Translations under genes and position numbers: made by a program
Assembly: GCA_020744225.1 (NCBI GenBank)
Contig: JAGMWG010000005.1
Coordinates: 930,001-994,000 of the forward strand
Length of the DNA stretch: 64,000 nucleotides
Direction: 5' to 3'
From: Paraphoma chrysanthemicola
Taxonomy: Eukaryota > Ascomycota > Dothideomycetes > Pleosporales > Phaeosphaeriaceae
In this document: in pieces, positions 23,583 through 35,115 of the stretch
Numbering within the stretch: position 1 is the stretch's first letter
How the letters are laid out: every line of letters starts with the position of its first letter
Notes under the pieces: generated by a model
The model's input: only the letters and a program-made list of their open reading frames with translations
Database searches by the model: none
What the model was told of the DNA's origin: nothing

Positions 23583-24331
23583 TTATTGTCATGTGTTCAT
23601 TTTCGGCTGTTTTATGATTCATTGCGCTATGTACTACTTTTGCTTCTTGTACCATACCACACAGGGCAGGCTTTATTGGCGTACGGTGCTATCACTGCCG
23701 CGTTGCAGCAGTTGAAGGCGCGACTTGGGCAGTGATTAGCTTGCATAGCATTTAGCAGGGAGTCAGGAAATCCAGGCCTGGTTGGATGGTAGCGTCTTGT
23801 AGTGGTGGGAATGATTATTTTTGTGTAAGGCGAACTCGGATGAACTTAGGAAGTGGTGCCACGACTGCCCTCTTGTGTCGTGTATACAAGACCGGGCTTC
23901 AAATGTTATTGCGAGCAGCAGTGATGCGGCCGCTGACTTGTAAGACACGCGCACGTTGAGCCTCCAAACTCGGACATGGTCTTGACAGGGCGACGTTGCC
24001 CCTAGTCGTTGCCTCACTCTCACGCCTAGCGGCTGCCTCTTTGTCTCTCACCCGTCCCCTTTCCTTTCCTTTCAGTCTTTATCTCTGCAGACAAGTACAT
24101 ATAGCGCTTCGCTCCCTTACCTCGACGCTTAGCAGACCCGCCATCACCCACACATCTCCACTTGCTTGCAGCGTTGCCTGCGTCAGAAGGTCCTAGCGTC
24201 ACGCTTGCTTAAGTGAGGCGCGGCTCTGTCGATCCGCCCTGCCAAAAAATCCAGGCCTAACACTTCCCTACCAAACAACACCTCACCAACAGCCTACCAT
24301 CGACTCCCGCACCCCGACACAACAGGTAATC
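23583..24331. other. Intergenic with pyrimidine-rich promoter
   Basis: About 750 bp between two plus-strand genes. The segment 24030-24100 is rich in C and T, typical of highly expressed fungal promoters. It holds two of the three copies of a 12-bp word (23768-23779 and 24247-24258) described in the findings. No gene recognised. Confidence 0.5.
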
Positions 24332-25418
24332 ATGGAGTACGAAAACGAACAGCGTAGCTATGATGGTTTGTCTACTTCTTCCGTGCTACCTCGCCAATCG
24401 CTGACAGCGCGCCCAGAAGAGCCTCGCGGCTACGAACGCGACCGCAGCAGGTCACCGCGTGGTGAGCGTCGCGATGTCGACGCCTCGCGTGCCCGCAGCG
24501 CCTCGCCCGGTGCTCGCGATAGCCGGTAAGTTCCTCTGCTGCATTCTCTGATGATACCCGGCTAACGCGTTGAGCAGCGGCCCACCTCCAGCTGCTCGTG
24601 ATGACGATGACGAAAGCCGCAACTCGGGCTCCAACCTCTTCGTCACCGGCATCCACCCATCTCTGACCGAGGAGGAGGTCACACGTCTCTTCGAAAAGTA
24701 CGGCGAGGTCGAGCAGTGCAACATCATGCGTGATCCTCATACCAAGGAGTCGCGCGGCTTCGGATTTGTCAAGATGGTCACGGCTGAACAGGCCGATGCG
24801 GCCAAGGAGGGCCTGCAGGGTGAGGTTCATCAAGGCAGGACGCTGAGCATCGAGAAGGCTCGTCGCGCCCGTCCTCGCACTCCTACGCCGGGCAAGTACT
24901 ACGGACCGCCCAAGCGTGGTAAGCTACTTCGTCCATTTGCACCACCTCGCCCAATACTAACACAACACACAGAGTTCGGTGGTCGTGGCGGAGGCCCTCC
25001 TCGTGGCGGCTCTCGCTATGGAGATCGCTATGGTGATGACCGACGTGGTGGCTACGGCCGTCGTGACGACTATGGCTCCCGCAGCTCTCGGTATGATGAC
25101 CGTGGCTATGGCGGTGGCGGTGGTGGTTACGGCTCCCGTCGCGACGACTACGGTCCGCGCGGCGTCGACCGCTATGCATCTGACCGTGGATATAGCAGCC
25201 GAGACGGCGGACGTGAAGGCGGACGTGAAGGCGGACGCGAAGGCGGACGCGACGGCGGACGTGACGACCGTCGAGGCGGTGGCGGTGGCTATTACGATCG
25301 CCCTCCTCCCCCAGCTGCCGGCGGTTCTGGTGGCTATGATGCACCTCCTCCACGCGAGGCGTACAGCGGCGGTGGCGGTCGCTCGTACGAGGGTGACTAC
25401 GACCGTTCTTACCGCTAG
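24332..25418 (+). CDS. RRM/RGG RNA-binding protein, Tra2-like SR family
   Basis: Exons 24332-24525, 24578-24918 and 24973-25418; 326 residues if the first exon is continuous. A further 42-bp intron-like segment (GTTTGT...GACAG, 24366-24407) can be removed in frame, giving 312 residues and a cleaner join (RSYDARPEEP). The N-terminus is Arg/Ser/Glu-rich (RDRSRSPRGERR). One RRM near 82-158 shows RNP2 (LFVTGI) and RNP1 (RGFGFVKM). The C-terminal half is a Gly/Arg/Tyr/Asp domain with many RGG/RDDYG units and a tandem GGRE repeat. The layout matches transformer-2-like splicing regulators; a glycine-rich hnRNP is the alternative. Likely nuclear, binding pre-mRNA. The in-frame short intron could be a regulatory retained intron. 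Confidence 0.88.
25206..25265 (+). repeat. Five tandem 12-bp units encoding GGRE/GGRD
   Basis: Five adjacent copies of a GGCGGACGYGAM unit inside the last exon of the RRM/RGG gene. The 12-bp period keeps the frame, so copy-number change would lengthen or shorten the RGG domain by four residues at a time. Confidence 0.9.
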
Positions 25419-27307
25419 CTCCCAACTGACACTACCAGAAGAACCAAAGCGGTACTAAGTTAGAGTGGCAGGCCTTCTCAGCATTCACATCTGTAATCCT
25501 AGGGCTACTTCACTGGGGCAGTTTAATTCGGCTTTTCACATCACGGGTAAATGGTCCACAAAAAAGTTATTCGAAATGGTTCGCGGCGCGAGGGAGCATA
25601 CTTCGATAGTCTGCCGTCTAGCAGCTCGGCATCTCTCTAGCCATCTCGACTCGATATTTCCTTGGAGAATCGGTTTTCAGCACATCGGTAAAGCATTGTG
25701 GGGCAGCAGCTATGCCTCAGAACGCATCCTTCGTCTTGAACATCAGCGTCGACACCAAATTGTACTTCTATATCATGCCCATTCGATGCAACCAGGACGT
25801 CAAACAAATCAGTCCGCCTCACCTTCCGCCCATCAGCACATTAAGCATCTTCAATCATATCTAAGCCGCAACCATGTCAATCGCAGCCCGTGAAAGTTCT
25901 CTTGAACGGGCCTGCAATAGTCAGCAACCGAACACTAAGCATCATTCGCCGTGCATCTGTAAAACCCGCCAGACGCTCTACTTGAGCCGCGCCCTCGTCT
26001 GCCACACAGCACATGTTGTCGCGTCCAGTCTTGCATTTTCGTCATCTGGGCAGGAGGCTACATGCTGCAAATACATTGTGCTCGGCAACGTCAACACCCA
26101 TGAGCAATGCTCAGCAGCTGAAGTGTCGTTCCGCGCAATGACACGTCGCTAATCTGGCCGTGCGTGGGTGGGATGGCAAGACACGCATAGAGGTACGTGC
26201 TCTGTCTCTCTTTTGTGTCATTCAGTCGCGCGCTCATTCAATCTGACCTCACCTTGACATGGTACACTCGTACAATCGTAAGTTTCTCTAGCTCTCCTTG
26301 TCACAGCCCCTTTGATGTAGGACTGCCTATCGCTTTGCTTGTATGTCAAAACGTTGCAAGTGTCGAAGCTGTCCAGAATGGTCGCGGCAACACTCCAAAC
26401 ACAACATGGGCGAAGGTCAATGACAAGTATTTTGCACTCATCCACGCTCGCTGTGCCAGCAGCAGTGCATCTAAATTAGAAGGAGAAAATGCGAGTGTAC
26501 AAGGACAGTATCGTCTTCGCGGGAGATGAGCCGTGTGATACTGTCCTGTGCCTACTTAGACATTGAAGTGTCCCTGACATGAACGCGACGGCTTAGAAAA
26601 CGCAGCCAGCCACTTTCGAGCGGGCATTGCAGGGCTCAAAGGTAATTTGAGAGCACGAGCTGCTCCGTGTCGATCTATCCTGTAGTTCAAATAACATTGG
26701 CAATTCATCTTTGATATCACGAATCTCCATCACAAAGTGAACTTCCCTTTCGATTTCGGTTGTGGAGCTGACGTACGTACGGCAAGTAGCGGAGTGACCC
26801 GATTGGGTTGCAGTTTTGAGGGGGAAAACTATTTGGAGAACGGGTGCAGTGCGCAAGGCTAGAACAATACAGGGATGGGGCTAGACTGGTCGTGTTGAGT
26901 GGTGCCGAATGCGCACCATTGACGTTGCTCACCTCGCATCCATGGATCAAGTGGCTGCGCGCAGATACGATGGCGCCGTCCTGGGCACTGTACAAGTGTC
27001 CCTCTGTGTTCTTCTTGGTGCCCCCATTTCTGCGACATACACCTGGTCTCTCACCACGCCATTGCCCTGATGAGCGCGCCACACCGTCACTCGCTTTGTT
27101 GCTAGCTTGCGAGGCTGAACAGTCTCCATCGCGGCTGCCCCGAGTTCACCACGCCGCGCGGCGTGTCCACAAGTACACAGTAAGCACATTACCTCCAATG
27201 CTACAGACACCACCAACTTACGACATGCACAGCTCTACTCTCCTTGACCTGACCTACTGCGCAACTACAACTCATTCCTAGTCGCTCGCTTCTCCCTTGC
27301 GCACATC
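25419..27307. other. Long intergenic region, no gene recognised
   Basis: About 1.9 kb. Open frames reach about 140 codons on plus (25465-25893 and 26844-27281) but show no domain, consistent composition or splice pattern. The right part should be the promoter of the DUF3431 gene. Confidence 0.45.
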
Positions 27308-28558
27308 ATGACCCGGCGCAACGCGATACCTCTGCTAGCCACAGCATTACTCCTATTCATTGGCCTATTTTTCTATTCGAGCAACGCCGGTCGCGAAACA
27401 TGGGAGGCTCTACCCCAGCGGGTAGGCCTGGGCGAGCACGTCGGCGCGAGCCATCCGTCTGGTAGCCCCAGCGGAGGGCAATCGACGAATCCGGTGCAGG
27501 ACCCACAGTACGAGGAATGGAATCCGAAGCTCAATTTCAAGCCCGGATCCTCTATGCCACCGGGCCACAACTACACTTCGGTGCTAGTGATCGCAAAGAC
27601 AAAAGAGGAGGACATTGAATGGATCAACGAAAAATTGCCCGGTCAAGAGAAGCACGTCTACGTCGCAGATGATCCCAAAGCGCCGCTACACCCACCGAAG
27701 AATAAGGGCCACGAGGTCATGATCTATCTTACATGGATCATCGACAACTACGACAAGCTCCCTGATGTCGCCATCTTCATGCACGCGCATCAGTTGACAT
27801 GGCACAACGACGATCTCCTGGGCAACGACGCCGCGCTGCTCATCTCGCGCCTCAGCCGACAGCGTGTGTGGAGGGAAGGCTTTGTGAACATGCGATGCAG
27901 TTGGTATCCGGGATGCCCGGATTGGATGCATCCTGGCGAGACTGAGTCCAACGACTTCAAGCAAGAAGAGGTTATGCTGGCCAAATCATGGAGCGAACTT
28001 TTCCCCCTCGACGAAGTCCCGTCTGTGCTTGCACAACCGTGCTGCGCGCAATTTGCCCTTTCCCGCGAGCGTATACAAGCAAAACCCTACGCCCAGTATA
28101 TCTGGTACCGCGACTGGCTCTTCAACACAAAGATACCCGACTACCTTTCCGGCCGGATATGGGAATACGTTTGGCAGTTTGTCTTCACCGGCCAAAATGT
28201 CTACTGCCCGAAAGAGCATATCTGCTTCTGCGACCAGTTTGGAACGTGCTTCGGCGGCGAAGAAGCCTTCTCCGACTTCCAGTCCCTCAGGAACGAACTC
28301 GGCGACCGCGAGCGGGACCTCCGGGAATGGGAAGAGAAGGGCAAGGCGAGAGAAGAGGCGGAAAAGCTGGGCGAGTACGAGAAATTAGAGGAATTAGAGA
28401 AGCCTGAGCCTGGCAAGGACGAGGAGTTTCGGAAAGAAATCGACCGACTGCGGCCGATTGTAGATGGGCTGAAAGCGGATGCCGAAGAGAGAGGCAAGGA
28501 TCCAAGGAATCGGGCGCTGGAGGCTGGAAGGGAGTGGCACGAGGGCGACGATTTCTGA
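27308..28558 (+). CDS. DUF3431 family type II membrane protein
   Basis: A single uninterrupted exon of 416 residues. Residues 7-24 form a hydrophobic signal anchor (IPLLATALLLFIGLFF), followed by a short Gly/Ser/Pro stem, so the bulk likely faces the Golgi or ER lumen. The DUF3431 core runs from about 95 to 335, with VLVIAKTKEEDIEWINE, DVAIFMHAHQLTWHNDD and RCSWYPGCPDWMHP, plus QPCCAQFALSR near 240. The pattern resembles glycosyltransferase-like proteins (the DVAIFMHAHQ block is the conserved heart of the family), but activity is unproven in the family as far as I know. The last 80 residues are a highly charged Glu/Lys/Arg helix, probably coiled coil, ending in an acidic tail. Confidence 0.85.
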   Translation: MTRRNAIPLLATALLLFIGLFFYSSNAGRETWEALPQRVGLGEHVGASHPSGSPSGGQSTNPVQDPQYEEWNPKLNFKPGSSMPPGHNYTSVLVIAKTKEEDIEWINEKLPGQEKHVYVADDPKAPLHPPKNKGHEVMIYLTWIIDNYDKLPDVAIFMHAHQLTWHNDDLLGNDAALLISRLSRQRVWREGFVNMRCSWYPGCPDWMHPGETESNDFKQEEVMLAKSWSELFPLDEVPSVLAQPCCAQFALSRERIQAKPYAQYIWYRDWLFNTKIPDYLSGRIWEYVWQFVFTGQNVYCPKEHICFCDQFGTCFGGEEAFSDFQSLRNELGDRERDLREWEEKGKAREEAEKLGEYEKLEELEKPEPGKDEEFRKEIDRLRPIVDGLKADAEERGKDPRNRALEAGREWHEGDDF

Positions 28559-29433
28559 TTATCCTGTCATACCGGCGCATTGGGACACACATAGCATTGA
28601 CGGCGTTTACATGGAGGATACCTATAGACATCTTCGCTACATGCGCCCCGTCAAGGACGCCAGGTTGGGTGCATTGGGCACGACGGAGGGCGATTTGTTG
28701 CGTCTTGGCCGTCTGAGAGCATTGGGCACGTCGCCTGTAGATCCTGCAGAATGGTGTAGGAACAAGCAAATAAGCTACATCACATCCACTGATTTACACG
28801 CTTTCTTGCTTGACAAGTTGATTTAATGTTGATTAGGCCTTGATTGTTGATGCTCGCAGCATCGCAGGACTGGGGAATGCGTTTATCTTATCGGCCAGCG
28901 TCGGTGCATTTGGCACCACATCCGCGCGCCGAGACGTCGCGGCTTTTGATTAAACCGGTGCAAACGCTCCAAACAGCCCATGCGACACGCGACTCGCGAT
29001 TCAAGCTGGCGTGACTGTTGTCTTGCGCTTGTCATCATACATGGCAGGCTCCACGGCAGTCGATCCCAGCACCACAGGTGCGCATCTTGCCATTTCCTTG
29101 CCCACAATCTCTTCGAGCAAACTAGAAAACATTTCCTGCCGACCTGATCACCCCGTTCGTTTCCCGCAATCAGATCAGATCAAGCTATGCCTCGACCTCT
29201 TGTCCATCGAGGTCAAACCAAACCTCGTGGGCACTTGTTGTATACAAAAGCTCTTCGAGGATGTCCTCAAGGCTGTATTGCGCTCAAGTCTTCCTGTTTA
29301 CACTGCTTTGTCTCCGACATGCGTTGACATCTTTGATCAATCCACTTACATTTGTACATTAACAGCTCATACGACGCCATCGTAGGCACAGTTTGATTAC
29401 CCAGATCTAATTCAGCGGCATCCCCGAGCCAGC
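28559..29433. other. Intergenic
   Basis: About 875 bp between two plus-strand genes. A short plus-strand frame overlaps the end of the DUF3431 gene in another frame and continues to 28826; no features. The rest is presumably the promoter of the next gene. Confidence 0.45.
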
Positions 29434-31272
29434 ATGGTGACAAACGCGCCCTACTACCAAATGCGATCCGGCCAGTTCATCACTGTGCCGAACAGCACCA
29501 ACGCTCCAGCAGCCCAGTTCGCTGCTGAAGACAACGAATATGACCTCTCTGCCGCCGCTGTCGCATCGCCGAATGAGCACCACCCGTCCTTCCACTCCGA
29601 GCATCCCATGCGCCAGACCTCAGCGGACACTACGCTGGTCACCATGGAGGAGAATCACAATCTTGCAGACTTGTTGGAGGCTGCGACAACCGCCACGGGT
29701 GAGGCTGCCAAGACCGTGGATGATCACGAAGCAGTCGCATCGAGGCCAGCGGTACAAGGACGAAGCAAGAGGAAGAGAACTTCAAGCCCTCCAGCCGAAG
29801 ACGCGGTCGTGACACCTCGATCTCGCCCAGCTATTGCGCCTAAACGCCGGAGAGTCAACGTGCCCACGGATCCCCAACTACAGGATGTTGACCACGCAGC
29901 GCAGAACGATATCGAAGAGAACAATGTGCCTCTCCCAAGTGACTCGCCGCTAAGCGGTGCTCGTGCAGCAGGGATTCATTCCGCTGCTGCCCTCTTCCGC
30001 CGGACATCTGAAAGGACGTCTCGCAAGTACACACGACCGCCCATGTCCAAGCTCTTCATGTCGCTACAGCTCAGTCCAGAAAACTTCCTGCAGCTGCAAG
30101 CACATGCGAAGACATATATGCTCGACACTGCGTATCCCGAACGGCAGAACTGTGTCGGAAACCGCGGTAAGGGAGACACAGACATGGTTAAGCTCCGACT
30201 GTTCAACTGCGTTCGAGACTTTTTGAACGACGGAGTCGGTGAGCAGTTCTTCGGAGAGAATGTCGAGAAACAGGGGGAGCGGGATGCCATCGAAGCCGCA
30301 CGTGCGCTTGGAGAGGATCAAGTGCCGAACATGGAGGAGAAATTGACCTGGCCGAGAGATGGCAACAAGATTATCAGCCTCGTCACGCCTCTCATGCGTC
30401 GCATGGTCACAAACGAGCGACAGCGCATGTACGCGATCGAGACTAGGAAGGGTAGCACGAAGAAGAAGGACAAGGACGGCAGTGTTGAGGCTACTACACA
30501 GCAAGCCGCTCAGAGTCCAGCTGCAACAAGTACGCGGGGCCAGAGTGCTGAGCAACAGTCGCTGCCGGCTTTTGATCCTAGTTTGAGCCAGCGTCGTCAT
30601 GCCTCTCCATCTACACCGACAACCGCCATACCAACCAGATCGGGCCATATACTCGGTGCGGATATAGGTCACTCAACACCACTGCCCTTCAGCGATACAT
30701 CAGAGCCTCACATCAGCAACATTAACATTTTCCTCGTTCTCGCCCCTCGATCCTTGGACGAAGGGTCACCCAAGTCTGGTGCGAAGCTTGACGAAAAGCG
30801 AATCGGCAAAAAAGAGCCATCTCAAAACCTCGTCACTTATCCTTGGAGCGGATTGGTTGCTGAGATTGCCACGCTCCTCGACAGGGCTACGGCAAGATAC
30901 CCTGCTTTACTCCAACATACTGCGCCACAGGACAAGCACTCATCGACATTGCGTAACGTCCCGGATAGCTCAGATCACGTCACGGACAATCTGCAGGAAC
31001 TCGCTGCGGCTGCGAATGCGATGCAGGGTGAGCATGCTGCACACGTTGGACGCGACAGCCCGGTCCTTGACTCTGCACGTTTGCCGGCCTGTCTAATTAA
31101 AACTGTTGGACCAACTGGATGGGAGATCATCGACAGCGCGGAAGAGTGGAACGCATTGTTGCAGCGAAGAGGCTCTGATGTCTGGGCTGACGGTGTTGTC
31201 AATTTGGTTGTGGAGTTGGTGGATGAGGCTGTTGCATCAGACATTGGAGGCGGAGGGAAGTTGTCGTCCTAA
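29434..31272 (+). CDS. Unknown nuclear-looking protein
   Basis: A single exon of 612 residues starting at an ATG in a reasonable context (GCCAGCATGG). I do not recognise a family. Residues 1-200 are disordered, with two basic clusters resembling nuclear localization signals (RSKRKR near 110 and KRRRVN near 135). A probably folded region near 200-340 begins KLFMSLQLSPENFLQLQAHA and includes NCVRDFLNDGVGEQFFGE and LVTPLMRRMVTNERQR. A Ser/Thr/Gln linker follows, and a second folded-looking region near 425-490 (NINIFLVLAPRSL, VAEIATLLDRATARYP). The C-terminus has a short domain ending in a Gly/Ser tail. The helical central block could mediate protein contacts; a transcription-related role is only a guess from the basic clusters. 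Confidence 0.75.
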   Translation: MVTNAPYYQMRSGQFITVPNSTNAPAAQFAAEDNEYDLSAAAVASPNEHHPSFHSEHPMRQTSADTTLVTMEENHNLADLLEAATTATGEAAKTVDDHEAVASRPAVQGRSKRKRTSSPPAEDAVVTPRSRPAIAPKRRRVNVPTDPQLQDVDHAAQNDIEENNVPLPSDSPLSGARAAGIHSAAALFRRTSERTSRKYTRPPMSKLFMSLQLSPENFLQLQAHAKTYMLDTAYPERQNCVGNRGKGDTDMVKLRLFNCVRDFLNDGVGEQFFGENVEKQGERDAIEAARALGEDQVPNMEEKLTWPRDGNKIISLVTPLMRRMVTNERQRMYAIETRKGSTKKKDKDGSVEATTQQAAQSPAATSTRGQSAEQQSLPAFDPSLSQRRHASPSTPTTAIPTRSGHILGADIGHSTPLPFSDTSEPHISNINIFLVLAPRSLDEGSPKSGAKLDEKRIGKKEPSQNLVTYPWSGLVAEIATLLDRATARYPALLQHTAPQDKHSSTLRNVPDSSDHVTDNLQELAAAANAMQGEHAAHVGRDSPVLDSARLPACLIKTVGPTGWEIIDSAEEWNALLQRRGSDVWADGVVNLVVELVDEAVASDIGGGGKLSS

Positions 31273-31563
31273 TGGGTCATGTGAGATGAAGGAGTTGCAT
31301 GGGAGGGCGTTGCAGAGTGTCGGATACTGTGGATTAGCAGCATCTGAGGTTAGGGTGGTATTGTCCTTGCATAGCATCTGTGAATTTAAACCATTATCGT
31401 TCAAAGTCACTCCCAAGTTGTTGTCCAGGAACATTGTCTCCTGACATGCTGCTAGCCCATCAAAATCTTCATGATTCGTATTCAGTATTGCTAAATATGC
31501 CCGCTCATGCAAAAGGGTATCTCATGTATGTTAGTTCCATCTTACTCCCTTCCCATCAACACA

Positions 31564-33410
31564 CTATCCCGTCGTATTCATAATTTCGCTCGCAAACTTA
31601 CTCCGCGCTCTAATCCGGGGCCCATAAAACACCAGTATCCACGGCACAACCGTCAACAGCGTGCCAATCCCGCCCAACAAACTACTCGCCGGCCCGTAGC
31701 CGAGCTTGTTGTACATTTGCGTCGTGATGAGGGGAAACACGCCACCTGCAGGCACAATATTAGCATCCGTGCGCCTGGCCACAAAAAGAAGGTGGTTGGC
31801 ATCTTACCTAGTATATTCCGACAAAAGCTCTGCGCTGCGAGTGCCGAACTTGCATACCGATGATACGTATCGGCCAAATAGTTGAAGGTGGAGAGGTATA
31901 TGGCGAAAATGCCAATTGTCGCTATCCCAATCGCAATCGCGGGAACGACCCAATGCACGGAACGAAAGCTCGTCCAGCCAAACATGAATAAGCCGATTGG
32001 CATGCACGCGCTCTCGACGCATGCAAAATACAGCCGCCCCTCGGGCGAGTTCGCCAACTTGCCGTACCTGCGTGCGATTTTCTCTTGGTAGATGGACAGG
32101 ATGGTTGCGAGGATGGATGCGATGCACATGCTTGCGAAGACGGCGTTGGCTTGCTGCAGGCTGAAGTCGTGGTTGGTGCGGAATACGAGCGGGATCGCAG
32201 CGAGAGTGAGGTAGAGCACGGCCCAGGAGAATGCGACCCAGAGGCTGAAGAAGAAGACGACGGGCTCGGTGAAGAGGAGGTGGAAGGGGCGATAGAGCGA
32301 GAGGGAAATCATCTTGGAGAGGGAGGCGCGGTCTTCGTCGGCGCGAACTTTCCAGCGAATACGTTGCGGCGTTAGGTGTGGTGGTGGGAGTGTCTTGTCT
32401 GAAGTGGAAGAGGATTTGAAAGAGGGTTGAGGCATGTTGAAGTTGTAGTATCCAGCGAGTTCGCGGGCTTCGTAGTATTTGTTGAGTGCTTTGGCCTTGC
32501 GGGAGAGAAGGACAGAGCCTCTTGTCTCTTTGAAGATGAAGATGATGAGCGCGACCATGATGCCGTCGGCAATGGCTTGCAAGTAGAAGATCCAACGCCA
32601 TGATATATTTTGCGCGACGAAGCCGCACACCAGGGGACCGAGACCTGTGCCGAAAAGTGCGCCACCAGAGAACAGTGCCATTGGAGTATTACGGTCTTCG
32701 GTATGGTAAATGTCAGAAACGACGCCGCCGACCATGGTAGAAAATGTCGAGCCGCCTACGCCAACGAGGAAACGCACGACGAGCATGCCGGCGTAGGAGC
32801 GTGTGAGGCCGGAGCAAAGTGTGCATAAGACAAACAGAAGCCCTGAGGCGATGAAGACGGGTCTTCGGCCATTGATCTCGGAGAAGGGCGCGAGGACCAT
32901 GGGAGCGACTCCGAAGCCGGTGGTGAATGTGGTGATGCCCACGAGGGCTGCGACACTGCTCACGCCCCATTCTTGAGTCATTTGGCCAACGCCAGGACTA
33001 TAAGATCCGGCCGAGAAGGCCGTGAGGGCGGTGATAACGCAAGCGACCCAGATGGTCATGTTCTTTCTCGCTTCTGACCATTGGAATGGGTCGCCATATT
33101 TGGCGAGGTTTGGTGGCTCAGGTGGTGGTTCTTGATTGGGTGACGTTGGATGGATAGTGGTAGGATATGGAAGCTCCGTCTCGAAAGTCAGATAATGCCA
33201 GATGATTTCGCCAATTTCCTCGTCCCTCCTGCTTCGATCTGATGAATCCTGCTCTTTCTCACTGAGGTCCTTCTCGGTGTCGGATGCGGGGTCGCAACTT
33301 GCTCTTCGGCTTTCAGCTTCTCTGTCCCACGTTCTTATTTCCGGCCCATCTATGTCGCTTGATCCCAGTTCCGACAGCTGGGGGAGGTTGATCTCTAGAC
33401 TTGTGGTCAT
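31564..33410 (-). CDS. MFS transporter, DHA1 drug/polyamine antiporter type
   Basis: Exons on minus: 33410-31808 and 31745-31564, 62-bp intron with a TGCTAAT branch site; 594 residues. A charged cytoplasmic N-terminus of about 125 residues precedes 12 predicted membrane helices. The loop between helices 2 and 3 carries the MFS signature SEINGRRP. Helix 4-5 motifs RFLVGVGGSTFSTMVGG and GTGLGPLVCGFVAQNISWRWIFY mark the DHA1 group that includes yeast Tpo1-like and Flu1-like exporters. A long central loop (about 330-385) separates the two halves. It is likely a plasma-membrane proton antiporter exporting toxic compounds or polyamines; the substrate cannot be read from sequence. The start is the only ATG preceding the acidic N-terminal region. 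Confidence 0.92.
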
Positions 33411-35115
33411 GTTGCCATAAATGAAATTCCTGCTGCTCAGGGAATAGTTGTGACTCTGTCACAATCTACTGGCGGTTGACGTGTCTGTGGAAATAGGGAC
33501 AGATGAAAAGCTGGGATGAGTGACGATATAAAATCCAGGCCTTCATAGCGGCTCGGGTATGACCCACAAACTGGGCGCACATCATGCCAAAAGCGATGAA
33601 GCTAGCAAATCAGAACCGGAGCTTGATGCGGCAGATTTCCGGTACACTGGGTAAACGTTGTTGATTAACTTCGGGAATAGGAAATAGTCCTTGGTTGGCT
33701 TCCAACGCTTTGCGACGGAAATGTAGATCCTTGGTCGGAGTACATGACGCCGCATAGCCAAGCTCGTCTTTGGTTCGTCAGACCGCTCCGGGCGTTTTTG
33801 CGGAATGTCGATTTAGGAGCACCAAGTGGAGTGCTGATGTTGCGGAAGGTACCGCCTCGTCAAGTTGCATTGCAGCTAGGAGATGTCTCGGGAGGCGGAG
33901 AACAATGGTGCTCCGCGATGATTGTGGGGCCTGGAGGATAGAAATCTGGGGCTGCGCTGACGTAATTGTCAAGAACTACTTTCTCACTTCCGACGGGGTA
34001 GTATGACTGCGTACACAATTCAGTGCGCAAGACGAGACCAACGGATCCGACCTCTTGCACTTTTGCACTACGCAAGCTTGCGGATTAGTTGTAACGGGAG
34101 GCTGTTTAACTTCTTTGGGTGTACTGTCGGGTGGAGCGCTGCATTAGTCAGGCGCGGCTGACGAGGCTGCACCAGAAAGCGACCTACCGTAGGAAAGAGC
34201 GATGATCCGACGACCTTCCCGAATAGACTACGATGCCAGACTTTGCGAAAGAGTCAACCTCAAGATCCCTTTTGCTTGTGCCAATTTCTTGTGTATGTCG
34301 TACGACTATTTCTGAGGTTCCTGGTTTTACAGCTTGCGACGGCTCGGCGAATGAGCCGTACCTAGGTATTGCTACCATGCTGCTGTGGTAGATACCTGAT
34401 GCATGTATATGTAAAGGAAAGAGATTCGTCGTTGGCGTATGGTGCGCAGCCGTATATCATCGACATCATGACAAAAATAATCTCATGAGCGAATGAAGCT
34501 TCCTTCGAATCTCGTGTTTAAGTCTTGGGAGGATAAAAATATCGTACATGATACATCATTGGATTCTACAAGACAAAAAGCAGGATGAATACATTGTTGC
34601 GCGCCCGTGAGCCCTTACCGTCGATATAGTTCACCCATCGAAAACAGGACCTCTGCGGCGCCGATGTCGAGAGCTGGCTGGCAGGCCGCATTCAGCACCG
34701 ATCATGTCTTCCTGATTTCCAATTGCGACTGCGCTCGGCGAGGGGGGCGAGCATTGGCGCTCCGATGCCGCCGGACAGAGGAAGCGCGGGATTGGCCTAG
34801 CACGTCGACGACGTGGGATCCAGTATGGCAGAAAAGATTTGATGGCCAACACGTGAGAATTGCGCAATATGCGCTAGCTGCAACAGTCCGTGGAGTTGTT
34901 GTGGGTGGTCGATACAAAAGGACAGCAGTGCCAGTCTACCCCTCAATCCTGCCATCAAACTTCTCTGAAGCTATTCCGAGCTTGAGATCCATCCTATAGA
35001 CGCATTTGAACGTTGGTTCAGTCAGCAAATCCACAGAAGCATCCAAAATATGTAGGTTGCCTGCTCTGAGCTACCCCGCTACCCCTCCATAACTAACGAG
35101 CGAGCAGCAAACATC
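33411..35115. other. Divergent intergenic region
   Basis: About 1.7 kb between the minus-strand MFS gene and the plus-strand peroxiredoxin gene; both promoters lie here. One copy of the 12-bp word is at 33530-33541. Short frames such as 34607-34999 (plus) are without features. No gene recognised. Confidence 0.45.

Noticed and set aside
24883..25458. Long alternate frames (Val/Ala-rich plus, His/Arg-rich minus) across the RGG region
   Set aside because: They are created by the GGC/CGT repeat structure of the RRM/RGG gene and have no domain of their own.
31804..32628. 274-codon minus-strand frame over the MFS gene
   Set aside because: It is a frame-shifted shadow of the transporter; the main frame has clear membrane helices and MFS motifs.
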